Positions 19,261-30,982 of a DNA stretch of 64,000 nt are shown piece after piece. The notes below the pieces were generated by a model. It was given only the letters and a program-made list of their open reading frames with translations, had not been told where the DNA came from and made no database searches. Source of the stretch: Lucinisca nassula (taxonomy: Eukaryota > Mollusca > Bivalvia > Lucinida > Lucinidae); NCBI GenBank assembly GCA_963580285.1, contig OY757017.1, forward strand, positions 13,156,538 to 13,220,537, read 5' to 3'. The position numbers and the translations under genes are program-made. How positions within the stretch are numbered: the stretch's first letter is position 1; every line of letters starts with the position of its first letter.

Positions 19261-19409
19261 AATCTTTGCTGGGTGCCTATGTGATCAGTTCCCGTTTCTC
19301 GTGAATAGACTCATCTCTGGTCAGAAACATATGCTGTTGACAGCGCCCCAACCATCGGGGCTTAGAGAAATAGATTGGGTTGAATGGTGCTTCCGCGCAG
19401 AGCTGAAAC

Positions 19410-19696
19410 CATCACGAAAACAAGCCTATATAATTTTTACCCCTCGAACCCCACTTTTATATAGTAAATCTGAGGTTTGCAGGGGTAAACCTTATTTTTC
19501 TTATTTCTGCTCTAAGATATAGATTGTGGGTACTCGTTAGAACCGCCTCGATGAGGCGGTTCTAACGAATACCCACAATCTATATTTTGAGCAGAAATAA
19601 GAAAAATATCACAATTTTTCATCTGAAAATTTTGCATTTTTTTCGGCGATAAATGTGTCAATGTATTTGTATACATGTAGGCATGTTTTCGTAATG
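19410..19696. repeat. Hairpin MITE family A
   Basis: From CATCACGAAAACAAGCC to GCATGTTTTCGTAATG. Core near 19525-19590 with a GAACCGCCTCGATGAGGCGG centre. Preceded by a fragment of SINE M (19340-19409). Confidence 0.9.
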
Positions 19697-19726
19697 CGAA
19701 CGAACTTGAGTACCGGCAAACCGCTT

Positions 19727-19935
19727 AGGTCTAATATGTTGTTGAAAGAGTTATCCTTTGGAAGCAAAGAATACACCACAGAACTGGAAAACATGTTTCT
19801 TGACCAAATAGCTAGTTTCGGCCAATTAGGCCTCTTCAGTGACCCTCAGATATTTTTAAAATTCAACAATGGAATCAATGATCCCAAAGGACAAGAAAAT
19901 ATATAAACTATACCATGATGTAGGGCAGGAAAAGC
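19727..19935 (+). repeat. Repeat L, single copy
   Basis: AAGAGTTATCCTTTGGAAGC, GGCCAATTAGGCCTC and AAACTATACCATGATGTAGG match the unit at 36358-36928. Confidence 0.75.
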
Positions 19936-19941
19936 AGTGCG

Positions 19942-20148
19942 AGTCGGACTGCTCCTTAAACCTAGACAGTTACTTTCCCACAAAATGTTCAATTGGTTAG
20001 CCAAAACAAAAAGATATAAGCTCAAAGAAAAAACAAACAACAAAAACAAACCGCGAACCGCCTTGTAAACGGTCAGTGAAAACAGTTTCACTGAGGGTGG
20101 GGGCCTAAATCGATTTTTACGCGGCCACAATCCTCGTTCTAACCTATT
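19942..20148 (-). repeat. Repeat N, partial inverted copy
   Basis: Complement of N: CAGTTACTTTCCCACAAAAT, GTTAGCCAAAACAAAA, ACGGTCAGTGAAA, CTAAATCGATTTTACGCGG. Confidence 0.75.
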
Positions 20149-20152
20149 AAAT

Positions 20153-20392
20153 GGGCCCCGTCAAGCGATGTTGGTACTTATCGCCTATGCGAGCAGCGAA
20201 GGTTCAGGCGAGCCTGCGCATCCGCGCAGTCTCGCCAGAACCTTCGCTGCTCACTCATACAAGCAGTGGGTCAAGAGGAACCTTAAGACAGAAAGCCATA
20301 TCCCTGGCCCCTCTGAATGGTTGGGCATGCGCAGTTAAAATTTGTCATGACGGAATGCTCGAAGACACAAATTCGCTTGGCGGGGCTCAAAT
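20153..20392. mobile_element. Hairpin element U, copy 1
   Basis: Begins GGGCCCCGTCAAGC and contains a strong hairpin (GCGAGCAGCGAAGGTTC and its complement, ~20186-20254). It ends near CAAATTCGCTTGGCGGGGCTC. A second copy interrupts a family A MITE at 25717-25938, which shows that U is mobile. Non-coding. Confidence 0.8.
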
Positions 20393-20569
20393 ATAGAATA
20401 CATAGGGCTTTACAGGGGTGTACACTATTTTCGTAGTTCTGCTCAATGGCATAGGTCGTGGGTATTCGTTACGGTTTAAGCGAGCGCCCACAATTTTAGC
20501 CAGCGCACGACAAGACCTGCAATAAGACATGTGCGCCCAACGAAGACTCAGATCAGCCTATGTATCCGA

Positions 20570-20844
20570 GCAGTCCATACAAATACATTGCCACCTTTAT
20601 CGCGGTAAAAATGAAAATTTTATGATGTAAAATTGTGATATTTTTCATATTTTTGCTCAAAATATAGATTGTGGGAGCTCGTTAGAACCGCCTCGTCGAG
20701 GCGGTTCTTACGAGTACCCACAATTTATATTTTAGAGCAGAAATAAGAAAAATAAGGTATACCCCCCCCCCCTCGAAAATTCCAGTTTTACTATAAAACT
20801 GGGGTTCAAGTGGGTCAAAATTATATAGGCGTGTTTTCGTTATG
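20570..20844. repeat. Hairpin MITE family A, left end lost
   Basis: Starts within the element (CATACAAATACATTGCC) and ends GCGTGTTTTCGTTATG. Core near 20665-20730. Confidence 0.85.
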
Positions 20845-21007
20845 CTGATCAGAGTCTTCGTTGTGTGCTATAAGGATAGCTAAGGGCCCAATGCTCCCCA
20901 TGCCGCAAGAGAAGTCTCTGGTTTGACTATATGTATGCGCAGGTTGATCTGAGTATTGGCTGGGCGCACATGTCTTATTGTAAATAAGGAAACATAAAAC
21001 AACTTTT

Positions 21008-21596
21008 ATCGGCCGACTTCGACTCGAACCAAAGTTCCTACTATAGTAGATTCGAGAGACATGCGCAATTGCATTACCAGTCGAACACCCATGGTAGCTG
21101 TCTTGGTAGATTGCCTTGGAAACAAAATGGCTGCTTTGTTATATTTTCTAAAAATTTGATATTCATTAGATCATTATTCATCACCTTTTCGGAACTTTAC
21201 ATGCTTGTTAAAGTCTGAAATTAATTATTCTGTTAAAAATATTGGACATGCGGAATATGAAAATATGAAATTTAAAACTTATTTACATCATAAGTTCATG
21301 TTCGAACACATGAAAAGAAGCTGACTCTATCTAGAATATGAAAGATTTTTACATAAATTGAAATGTTTTATTTCTGGAACAGTCAGAAGTGTTAAGTTTT
21401 TCTGTCGATGTGATTGCAATTAGACGTGATCTCGCGAAAATCTCACATCCGCCATCTTGCTACCAAACTAACCCTACCCCAGCCTATGGTTCACTTTGGT
21501 ATATTTTACGACATCACTTTGGTAGCTACTATCGATGTTCGGGTGTAGTTTTAGTAACTATAGTAGGAACTTTGGTTCGAGTCGAAGTCGGCCGAT
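21008..21596. mobile_element. ~590-bp TIR element
   Basis: Inverted ends ATCGGCCGACTTCGACTCG at the left and CGAGTCGAAGTCGGCCGAT at the right extend to about 40 bases, including CTACTATAGTA. The left ~170 bases recur, inverted, at 42410-42590 as a solo end. No coding frame. The target duplication is unclear. Confidence 0.8.
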
Positions 21597-21839
21597 CAAT
21601 CTCAGGTTTGGAGACAAAAATTCCCTATATCACAATGTAGTGTTATCATACCCATGAAAAGTGCCACTTACACTTAACATTGATTTTCGTAAATAGCATA
21701 TGGACATTTACAATAACGTTGAATTATTGGCAATGTTATTGTATATGCGAAATTTGATCGAAATTCATCAATTTTCACAGAACATTCAAGGACACCAACA
21801 CTGCTGGAAAATGGCGTACTCCTAAAGCTCAACTTTGTT

Positions 21840-22219
21840 TTGTTTTTCCATTCCCTCTGCAATGGAAGCGACTTTTCGTCTTTACAACCATAGTGGAGAC
21901 ATAACCAGGGATAAAAAAATATTTGCTTTTTGTGCGATTCGAACCCACGCACAGATGCGGTGACGTCGCCTAGCACTACAGTGGCCGACGTCCTTACCTA
22001 GTGCGCCACTATAGTGCTCATATAGTGCATATAAGGCTGTCCGGCACTCTGTATATAGGGTTTTACTTTGTTTTGTTTTTCTGGGATTATGATTGATTCC
22101 CACAGCAATGGAAACGACTTTTCGTCTATACAACCATAGTGGAGACATAACCAGGGATAAATAAATATTTGCTTTTTGTGCGATTCGAACCCGCGCACAG
22201 ATGCGGCGACGTCGCCTAC

Positions 22220-22246
<27 letters not shown>
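21840..22246 (-). mobile_element. Two tRNA-headed SINE copies in tandem
   Basis: Both contain, on the minus strand, a box-B-like GGTTCGAATCGCAC and an upstream tRNA-like head (GTGGCGCACTAGGTAAGGAC). Both share the segment GACTTTTCGTCTATACAACC or its near copy, then GTGGAGACATAACCAGGG. The right copy is cut by an A-run at 22220-22246. The head is a tRNA relic, not a working tRNA. Confidence 0.65.
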
Positions 22247-22250
<4 letters not shown>

Positions 22251-22275
22251 AAGCTCAACCCAAGCGAGTTATTGT

Positions 22276-22576
22276 TTTGTTTGTTTGATTTGAGGTTTAA
22301 CGTCCCCGTCAACACTGTAAAGGTCATTTTGGAGACGTTGCCTCCAATTTTGTGGGACTTTTACCCGACACTGAGATGAAATGACATCTCAAGCCCTGTC
22401 GCCCAATGAAACCAATAGGGTTTATTAGCATGGACGGTCCGCCTCGCACCGTGGTTCCTTGACAGGCTTGGATCCTCTAAGCGGTTTACCAGTACTAGTG
22501 TGCGGGCCGGATTCAGCTCTGCGTGGAAGCATCATGCAGCCCATATATTTCTTCAAGCCCCTATGGGCGGGGGCCA
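22276..22576 (-). mobile_element. SINE-like retroposon M with 10-bp target duplication
   Basis: Full-length M in reverse, flanked by GAGTTATTGT at 22266-22275 and 22577-22586. Tail GTTTGTTTGATTTGAGG (complement of the CAAACAAAC tail) is at the left. Young, with few differences from the copies at 3581 and 38967. Confidence 0.88.
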
Positions 22577-22821
22577 GAGTTATTGTCAATATCGATGTAC
22601 AATGTATAGGTGAAATATTATTGAAATTCACCAATTCTTTCTGAAGACATTTTATAAGTATTGTAAATATCAAAATGTATTTTGACGAAAAACAGTCACT
22701 TCGCGCGACACAATCAAGGGCGCATACTCTTATATTAGCCGGGACACAGCATTGCCTACAATTTACATGTGCATCGACCTCACATCCATATAATCTGACA
22801 AGAGGCTTCTTTTGCTGCCTG

Positions 22822-23100
22822 CATTATGAAAACACGCCTATTCAAATATATTGGTAAAATTTTACCACCAAAAAAAATTTTTTTTTCAGATAAAAATCCT
22901 GATATCTTTCATATTTCTGCTCAAAACATAGATTGTGGGTACTTGTTAGAACCGCCTCGGTGAGGCGGTTTTAACGAGTACCCACAATCTATGTTTTAGC
23001 AGAAATAAGAAAAATACAGTTAACCCCTATAAACCCGAGTTTTACTATATAAAAATAGGGTTTAAGGGGGTCATAATTATATAGGCATGTTTTCGTGATG
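22822..23100. repeat. Hairpin MITE family A
   Basis: From CATTATGAAAACACGCC to GGCATGTTTTCGTGATG. Core near 22935-23000 with centre CCTCGGTGAGG. Confidence 0.9.
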
Positions 23101-23424
23101 TGAAAGAGCATTGGGTCCTCAGCTATCTTTAAAGCGCAAAACGAAGACTCTGATCAGACTGCGCCAGACAGATCTGAGTCTTTGCTGGGTACACAATGTT
23201 AATTATAGGAAATGCTGTGCTCCGGCTTATATATCCATCTTCTGGTACGGAGTCATTCACATATGGCAAGGCTTAGGTGTACTGCTAAATTTAGAATTTA
23301 ATAACACAAAAGAGACCCATGGGCCACTGTGCTCGTCAGAGCTCAGGGGTGTGGGGCACTGTGAACTGGCAACCATTTATTTCATTAACTATGGAAGCCC
23401 TGCGCCCAAGGGTGCTACAGATAA

Positions 23425-23560
23425 ATTAGGCGGTTCTAACGAGCACCAACAAGCTATGTTTGCAGTATATATAAGCAAAATATCACGAATTTTCATCATA
23501 AAAGTAACCATTTTTGAGATGTGAAAAATGCACTATGTCGCATGGGTGTGTTATCGTAAC
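23425..23560. repeat. MITE family B, right half only
   Basis: Half of the core (AGGCGGTTCTAACGAGCACC) followed by the B right end (CACTATGTCGCATGGGTGTG). Confidence 0.7.
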
Positions 23561-23694
23561 TGCGCAAAACCTCTCTCATGATTTTTGTGATCATTCATTT
23601 CTTAACAAACAGTTTGTCTCCCAAGATTTCGAAATACTATAAGTATTGTTTTACACAGATATATCCTCCATTCACAATCTCTTGTTTCATGCTA

Positions 23695-23935
23695 ACCCTT
23701 TTTGTGCCAAATGGAATTTTCCTCTGTATATATAGCAGGAGTCCACTTCGAATTTTAGGGGTGTCAGGTTGTGTTTTCTTCAAAAGTAAAAAAAAATATT
23801 TGAAAAATGGTTGAACATTTAGCAAAGAGTGGAGGCCCTGATCAGACGCCGCGTTCTGCGGCGTCTGATCTGGGCCTTCACTGTTTGACAGGGTACCCGT
23901 TTAGGGGTTTCTGGTACTGAATGGGTTTATGTTCC
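23695..23935. repeat. Hairpin element C2
   Basis: Backbone GTGCCAAATGGAATTTTCC ... GGTACTGAATGGGTT, with a perfect central hairpin GCCCTGATCAGACGCCGCG and its complement at ~23836-23876. A diverged copy lies at 47050-47275. Confidence 0.8.
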
Positions 23936-24139
23936 GTCGCACCTTAATATGACTCCAAATGAAATTCGATATATTTATGATAGCTTATTGTCTTTCTCTG
24001 CTGAGAACATTCTATTTCTGTACAAATTAATTTTCTTTTACATTATACTGAGTAATATGACATGAAATATATGCTGATGTATTGGCATCGTGTAAACAGG
24101 TCGTGAAGTGCTCGATATGAAAAACCCAACTTTAACTGC

Positions 24140-24608
24140 TTGTTTTCTTTTGCTCCAGCATTTCAGTGGTTTCTTGCTGTCGAGTCCTCAACGTTGTTTC
24201 ATCTCTGTGTTTTTTTTATTTATTTTTTTTTTGTTCTCGGAGATGTTGCCCAATGAGTTAGGAGGACTGAACAAATTAGTTGTCTAAATCGCGACGGAAG
24301 TAAGGGCGAGGATTGCGGCCGCGTAAAAACGATTTCACTGACCGTTCCAAGGCGGTTCTTCAGTCGTGGTTATTTTTTATTTTTGTTATGGTTTGTCTTT
24401 GGGTGTGTGTATCGCTTATATTATTTTTCGTTTTGGATAGTCAATAAGCCATTTCGTGGAAAAGTGACTGTTCTTTTGGCTTTCCGCTATTGGTGTTTCC
24501 ATTAGGGTCTAGTAATTTCTTTTTTGTGTTTCCTTCCCTTTGGTGTCTCTGAAGGGAGCTGTGGGTTAATTGTATCGATTCCTGATCATTGCCTTCACTT
24601 CTATTCTA
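24140..24608 (+). repeat. Repeat N
   Basis: Carries most N landmarks: GCTTGTTTTCTTTTGCTCC, GTCGAGTCCTCAACG, TTCTCGGAGATGTTGC, CACTGACCGTTCCAAGGCGG, GATTCCTGATCATTGCC. Confidence 0.8.
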
Positions 24609-24800
24609 TACTCGTATATGAAAAAGTGAGGTTAACCAGAGTGAATATTACTTTGCTTTTTTATGCTCTAAGACATACACCTTGAGAACTCGTTAAAACA
24701 ATCTCATTGAGGCGCTAACAAGTACCCATGTGTGTGCCCAAAGACATACACCTTGAGTTATCATTAAACCGCCTCAACGTGTTTGCCCATGTGCATAACC
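24609..24800. repeat. Degenerate MITE B fragments
   Basis: AGACATACACCTTGAG occurs twice next to degraded halves of the palindromic core (AACTCGTTAAAACAATCTC; CATTAAACCGCCTC). Confidence 0.5.
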
Positions 24801-24897
24801 TCCGGGGCAGAAAATATTTATAAATCAATAATTGCGAGCGCTCATACTTCTATAATTTCGCTGTTGTCGAACCGCCCCTTGGGCACTCCGGTTGGTA

Positions 24898-25144
24898 ACA
24901 GCACGATAACAAGTCCGTGAAACAAAACCCCCTCTAAACCCCACTTTATATAGAGAAAAGTGGGGTTTACGGTCTGCCTTATTTTTGCTCAAAAACATAG
25001 ATTGTGGGTACTCGTGAGGCGGTTTTAACGCCTCATTTAGGCGTTCTCTAACGAGCACGCAGAATCTATGCTGAAAGCAGAAATCATGTAATTTCTGACA
25101 CCATGTTGGACGCCATTATTTCACACGGACATGTTTTCCTAATG
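24898..25144. repeat. Hairpin MITE family B
   Basis: From GCACGATAACAAGTCCGTG to GGACATGTTTTCCTAATG. Core near 25008-25065, with the left arm shortened. Confidence 0.8.
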
Positions 25145-25189
25145 ATATTGGTCCCATAAGGACTCCGGTTGGTACGAGTTTCAATAATC

Positions 25190-25504
25190 GGCCCCGATAG
25201 CTCAGTTGGTAGAGTGTCCGCTCCGTGGAACGGGAGGTCACGGGTTCGATCCCGGGCCGCGACATACCAAAGTGGTTTACAATGGTACTAGCTGCTCCTC
25301 GCTTGGCACTCAGATTTGCGGGGTAGAGCTAGGACTGGTCGATTCAGTGTCAGGATAATGTGACCGGGTGTGGTATCATGTAATGTGTCTGGGACATGAT
25401 ACTTCAGTGAGGCAGCACTATAAAAGTGAGCATTGAGTTTCCTGTCGCAACCAGACAACGTCGTGATATGACTGAAAAATTGTTGAAAGCGACGTTAAAC
25501 CCGA

Positions 25505-25508
<4 letters not shown>
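25190..25508 (+). mobile_element. tRNA-derived V-SINE-like element, copy 1
   Basis: tRNA head with box A (GATAGCTCAGTTGGTAGAG) and box B (GGTTCGATCCC), a body of about 230 bases, and the tail GAAAGCGACGTTAAACCCG. A CA microsatellite (25507-25569) follows. The plan matches V-SINE/RUDI elements of molluscs. The flank CAATAA occurs on both sides (25182-25187; near 25567), a possible short target duplication. Three inverted copies lie at 35172, 39610 and 40764. Confidence 0.85.

Positions 25509-25569
<61 letters not shown>
25507..25569. repeat. CA microsatellite at the SINE tail
   Basis: About 30 CA units directly after the SINE tail. Confidence 0.95.
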
Positions 25570-25571
<2 letters not shown>

Positions 25572-25662
25572 AAGGGGGGTTCAATGAAATCTGAAATTCA
25601 GCTGTTTAAAATCGATAGTAATTACCTCATTTCATTTTACACAACAACACTTTTACCAATAA

Positions 25663-26168
25663 CATCACGAAAAAATGCCTATATAATTTTGACCCCCTTG
25701 AACCCCACTTTTATATGGGTCCCGTCAAGCAATTTTGGTACTTATCGCCTATGCGAGCAGCGAAGGTTCAGGCGAGCCTGCGCATCCGCGCAGTCTCGCC
25801 AGAACCTTCGCTGCTCGCTCATACAAGCAGTGAATCAAGAGGAACCTTTAGACAGAAAGCCATATCCCTGGCCCCTCTGAATGGCTGGGCATTTGTCATG
25901 ACGGAATGCTCAAGACACAAATTCGCTTGGCGGAGCTCATATAGTAAAACTGGTGTTTAACAGAGGTAAACTTTATTTTTCTTATTTCTGTTCTAAAACA
26001 AAGATTGTGGGTACTCTTTAGAACCGCCTCGATGGGGCTGTTCTGACGAGTGCCGCAATCTATGTTTAGAGCAGAAATAAGAAAAATATCGCATTTTTTC
26101 ATCTTAAAATTCTTGATTTTTCGGCGGTAAAATTTAGACTGTATTTGTATAGGCGTGTTTTCGTAATG
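25663..26168. repeat. MITE family A interrupted by element U
   Basis: From CATCACGAAAAAATGCC to GGCGTGTTTTCGTAATG. At 25717-25938 the sequence switches to element U (see the 20153 entry) and then resumes family A at AGTAAAACTGG. The core near 26005-26065 is eroded (CTCGATGGGGCTG). Confidence 0.85.
25717..25938. mobile_element. Hairpin element U, copy 2
   Basis: Begins GGGTCCCGTCAAGC; hairpin GCGAGCAGCGAAGGTTC with complement near 25800. ATAT-type sequence flanks both sides. Nested in a family A MITE. Confidence 0.8.
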
Positions 26169-26935
26169 AATGAAAATGCTTTTTAAAGATCATGCTGAGG
26201 CATCATAGCTTACCAAAAATGATATTATATTATCTCAAAGATGAAATAAAGGACAAAAAATCGAATCGAGTTATGTCCTTGAAACTTTATGTTTCCAGTA
26301 GTGCATACGGTATAAAGCCCATTATATCGTTCATTAACTCGGAATTACTTACTTTATGCGCACCCCTGCTCATCGGGGCTTGGAGAAATAGATTGGGCTG
26401 CTTGGTGCTTCCGCGCAGAGCTGAAACCAACCGAATTTGAGTATTGGTAAACCGCTTATAAGAAGGTCAAATGTGTTCTAGAAAGGGTTATCCTTTGGAA
26501 GCAAATAATACACTGCAGAACTGGAAACATATGAAGTGTACATGTTTTTGGGGCCAGACTAGCTAGTTTCGGCCAATTAGGAGATTAGGCCTCATCAAGT
26601 CTGCCCAGGCAAAGTGGTGCGAGTCGGACCGTTCCTGAAACACTAAGCGTTAGTGCTTAGGATGTCATTTCATCTAAAGCTCGGAAGCAATGTCTCCAAA
26701 ATGACATAAATAGGGTTGACAAGGACGTAAATAAGTTCTGAACAGGTAGATCCTTTGGAAGCAAAGAATACACCAAATAAACGAAAATAGCAGACTCGGT
26801 TTCATTGAGTCTGTGAAACCTCCAAATAAACATACTCACTTTATTCAAAGGAAAATATGTTATAGAGTAACCGGGTTGTAAATCTCCCGAGCGTTCCTCC
26901 TTAGACATTAGCTTCACATGCTACAAATAGAAATG
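26169..26935. other. Mosaic of repeat fragments, no gene seen
   Basis: Holds a fragment of SINE M (about 26360-26440), a partial repeat L (26455-26620), another M fragment (26600-26740) and unassigned AT-rich DNA. Confidence 0.55.
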
Positions 26936-27955
26936 CTTCCATAGGACACGGACGCCCCCGCCTGAAAATATGTTGATGTTAGTATTTGACCTTTGACTTC
27001 TAAGTATGACATTGACCTTACAAGTACGGACCTGGGTCTTGCGTAAAACGAATTGTCTCATGATGGTTAATATTCTGAAAAGTAGTTTCCAAATCCATCC
27101 AGTAAAAACAAAGATATTGAACGGACACAAGAAAAACACTTTTCTTTACCTTTGACCTCTAAGTATGACCTTGCCATTTGACATACCAACCTGGGTCTTG
27201 CGTATGACACATCCACTCATGATGATTAACATTTCTATCAATTAATTTGAAAATCCTTTCAGAATAACATGTACCTTTGACCTCTAGGTATGACCTTGAT
27301 CTTGGACATACCACTCTGGGTCTTGAGCACGACACATCGTCTCATGATGGTTAATATTTCTGTCAAGTAATTTCAAAATCCATCGAGAAATAAGAAATTT
27401 ATTAACTGTAAGATTCTGACCTTTTTTAATATTGGCCCCTATATACGACCTTGACCTTGGAGGTACCGACCTGGGTTTTATGTAAGACAGATCATCTCAT
27501 GATGGCGAACATTTCTGCCAAGTAATTTCCAAATCCATCCAGATATAAGAAAGTTATTGACCGTGTTTAAATTTTTACACTTTTTTTTACCTTTGACATA
27601 TAAGTACGACCTTGACCTCGGAGGTACGGATCTGGTTTTCGCGCACGACACAGCGCCTCATAATGGTTAACATTTCTGCCAATTAATTTCAAAATCCATC
27701 CAACAATAAGAAAGTTATTGACCGTGTTTAAGTTTCGGACCCTTTTTTTAACTTTGACCTCTAAGCACTTTGACCTTGGAGGTACGGACCTGGATTTTGC
27801 GCGCAACACATCGTCTTATAATGGTTAACATCTGCAAAGTAATTTCAAAATCCATCCAGAAATAAAAATGTTTTTGACTGCGTTTAAGTTTCGGATTGAC
27901 GGACAGGGGCAACGCTATGTCCGTACACCATTCTTCGAATGGCGGGAGCATAAAA
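26936..27955 (+). mobile_element. Tandem-core element D
   Basis: Left end CCATAGGACACGGACGCCCC. Core of about six ~150-base units with TTTGACCTCTAAGTATGACC, GACCTGGGTCTTGCG, CTCATGATGGTTAA and AAATCCATCCAG. Right end CGACCATTCTTCGAATGG-like with GGCGGGAGCATAAAA. Same general plan as elements E and F. Frames within are repeat artefacts. Confidence 0.75.
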
Positions 27956-28282
27956 ACACATTTCGGTGAAGTAATTGTCATTAAATTTGAGAAATGGGCT
28001 AAATATCAAATAAATTTTACTTCAAAATTTGACGATTTTCTAATTTTAATTCAGAATAAATACCACCTTGTTTGATTTGACTGGTGTGGGCATATAGTGT
28101 GGGCTAGGGCCTGCTAATCGGAGCTGAAAAGATAATCGATTATCAGTCCTGTCGTTAATAGATTAGTAATCGCTAAGGTTTTGTGTCATAATTTTACCTG
28201 TCTGGCTTTCTGTCTGATCATGACTCTTACCATATGTTCCACTTAACCATATGTATACTTGAACATACAGGCCTGAGCAAAC
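27956..28282. other. No recognisable feature
   Basis: AT-rich sequence with several TCGATTA motifs. Nothing shared with other regions was seen. Confidence 0.4.
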
Positions 28283-28331
28283 AGTGTAGACCCAGATGAG
28301 ACGTCTCATCAGGGTCTGCACTGTTTGTCAC
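28283..28331. repeat. Short hairpin of family C
   Basis: CAAACAGTGTAGACCCAGAT faces ATCAGGGTCTGCACTGTTTG with centre GAGACGTCTC. Only the hairpin core is present. Confidence 0.75.
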
Positions 28332-28479
28332 TCATCCAGCTATTTTAGGCACAAGTTTGGGTAGTAAATTGTACCAGTCAAGTAATCGATTAAAAGCAAA
28401 TCAGATATGATAATCATTTTTGTGGAATTTATCGATCGATTAATCGATAATACAATTAATCGTGTCAGCCTTAGTGAGG

Positions 28480-29129
28480 GCGTGCCATCCCTATATGCAA
28501 GTTTGTACCATAACTCGTTAATGAAGCTCATATGGTTTTTGCGAGATGGATTCTTACATAAGGTTGAACGCTACGGTTTACCAGTTGACAAAGTCATTGA
28601 ACCATAAAATGTAGATCAAGGTTATATAAAAGTTACCATCTTTAGATGCAAGTTTGTAACGAGCACCATTAATGAAGCTCTTTCTGTTCTTCAGAAATGG
28701 ACTCTTACATTAGAGTGAACATTCGGACAGTCAGTCAACCCTGAAATGTGGGACAAGGCCAAATATAGATGCTTCCATTAAAGTTGCCATACCTAGATGC
28801 AAGATTGTATCAAGTGTCTTTAACGAAGCTCTTATAATTCTTGAGAAATGGACTCTTTAATTTGGGTAAGCGGTAGCCGGTTTGACGCAATAATTAACAA
28901 AATCAGTGAAACATGAAATGTTGGTTAAGTTCAAATATGGATTCTTGCATTAAAGCTGCCATACATGGATGCAAGAGTGTACCGAGTATCATAAATGAAG
29001 CTCTTAAACACTTGATGATGGATTCTTACATTTGGGAAAACGCTAGAATTGATGCAATAATTTACGAAGCCAGTGAACCACGAAATTTAGGTCAAAGTCA
29101 AATTTTGACTTTTGCATTAAAGTTGCGAT
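28480..29129 (+). repeat. Tandem array D2, ~150-bp units, first part
   Basis: About four units carrying ATGCAAGTTTGTACC-like, TTAATGAAGCTC and GAAATGGACTCTTACAT segments. The array continues after a MITE at 29477-29612 and recurs in part at 38215-38570. Confidence 0.8.
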
Positions 29130-29476
29130 CCCACGAACTTCAATGGCTCGATCACCTTTGGGACCTCGAAAATCTGTTCGTGCAGGGGTAGTTCGAGCCA
29201 CTGAAGTTACTGTCAGGAGGCATAACGAGATACTTTTAGACATCTTTTCGGTGTTCTTTAATGAATATGTATGCTCTGTGTACTCATTAGAATCGCCTCA
29301 TCGAGGCGATTCTAATGAGTACAAACAGCATGCATTTGCAAGATAAAAGACTAAAATCTCCTTAATTATCCCCCACTATTTCTTATGTAGAGGATTTCGC
29401 TAGGGGCTCAAAAATGGGTTCGACTCATCCATGGTAAACGAGCAATCGGTGTTCGAGCCATCGAAGTTCTACTGTA
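29130..29476. mobile_element. Mariner-type MITE G with the shared palindromic core
   Basis: Ends GAACTTCAATGGCTCGA and TCGAAGTTCTACTGTA are inverted repeats; the right end shows the CAGT/TA pattern of Tc1/mariner elements. The central palindrome is GTACTCATTAGAATCGCCTC and its complement, a CpG-decayed version of the core found in families A and B. Inserted in array D2. Second copy at 41288-41612. Confidence 0.85.
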
Positions 29477-29612
29477 CAAGTTTGTACCAAGTATCATTAA
29501 TGAGGCCCTTATAGGTCTGGAGAAATGGACTCTTACATAAGGGTGAACACTAGGATGAAAGCATATGTTGACGAACGGACGAATAAATGGACGGAAAGGC
29601 GGACTCCTATAT
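29477..29612 (+). repeat. Array D2, end part
   Basis: Continues the D2 unit (AAGTTTGTACCAAGTATCAT) and ends with GGACGAATAAATGGACGG. Confidence 0.75.
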
Positions 29613-30062
29613 GGTAGCATTACACTAAATACTGGGAGGTACCGGGTTTTATCACTTTGGGACAGAGCTTTTAGTTGCGTTCTAAATACCAGACTTGCTT
29701 CCATTGGATATATATCCCATGTTTTATTTCAATGTGAGAAAATGATAGGTATAAGGGACTAAAATGATGCATGTTTTATAAATATATCTGCAAGCTCAAA
29801 GAAATTTTTGCTGATTTTATATGGTCACCCCTCCTTTAAAAATGTTGGTTTTATTTAATCCGTTCTAGCAGGTAAACAAACATGGCTGACTGTAACTTGA
29901 AAATGAGCCGAACAACATGTGGATTTTTTCTCATTAACTTGTTGGGCTAGGATGGCTCTATAAACAAGTAAGGTTTGAAAAGTTTTGTATGTGTAGTTTT
30001 TGTGGGAGCAGGTAAAAGGTTACTATTGTCGCCTATGGAAAACATTTAGTGGAAAGCTCCCT
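29613..30062 (+). repeat. 450-bp direct duplicate, copy 1
   Basis: From TAGCATTACACTAAATACTG to GTGGAAAGCTCCC, almost identical to 30983-31432; the only difference noticed is a few bases near TTAATCCGTTCTAGC versus TTACTTTGTTCCAGC. No TG...CA ends or primer-binding site, so LTRs are not supported. Confidence 0.9.
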
Positions 30063-30982
30063 ATAGCAAAAGTAGACCACTATCCTGTTTTCAGTCATTA
30101 CATACTATTTCCACACATTTGTAGGTTCTGTCCAATTCTGTTTCATAAAATGTATCCTCATGGCATGTATTTTGCCATAGATGCTGTAAAAAATGTGATG
30201 GTAATGCTAATTTAGGTCTAACTGGATGTATTTGATGAAATTTTGCCTCTGACCTATGTTCTTGGGAGGGGGGGGGGGGGTACTTTGAAGCCATGTAAAT
30301 CAGTTTTTATTGATGTGTTTGGAAAGGTGACTTGCAGTAATTGTATTTGCACAAACACAAGAAAGAATCAACTCCATCTGGAATATAAGTGTAAGTTTTC
30401 ATGGCACTAGGACTATGTCTCAAACCAAAGCAAAACTTCAAAATTGTCTCTCCGAACAGCCCGCTGCAATATCCGGATAAGTTTTCTCATCCGTTTTAAG
30501 TTCTATTTCATTGTATTCATGTAAAAGGATGTGGACAGATATATTCAGCTATTCCTCATGGCATTAAGGCATTTATTAACATTTTCTTGGCATTTTTGTC
30601 CTGAAAATATCCTCAAAATGCCATTTTTACTATAAATAGGGGGTGCAGGTGTGAAAATAGCCATAAAAATGAGTATTGGTGCTATTTAGGCATAATTCTG
30701 TGCATTTTAGGATTGAATTGTTCCAAAGACATTGGAGAAGAACCACTGATGCAAGCCGGTGTCTGGGGGTTCCATTCCAGAAAGAGATAAACTTTTGCGC
30801 CTTTCAAAAACTATGGTTTGTTCGGCTTTCATTGTTGAATCTGAAAGCGACAACATTTTCGCAAACTTGAAAGATTCTGTGTGACTGAACTTTTATTATG
30901 CATGACTAAATTATTACATATGACCTAAATTTCTATTTGGCAATTCTTTTGATGCAACATAAAGAAAATAAGGGTTTGGTAT
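30063..30982. other. Spacer between the 450-bp duplicates
   Basis: About 920 bases without a convincing frame. Includes a run of about 12 G near 30268. Nothing recognised. Confidence 0.5.

Noticed and set aside
25190..25263. Functional tRNA gene
   Set aside because: The tRNA-like part is followed by a SINE body and tail and recurs in three more copies, so it is a SINE head.
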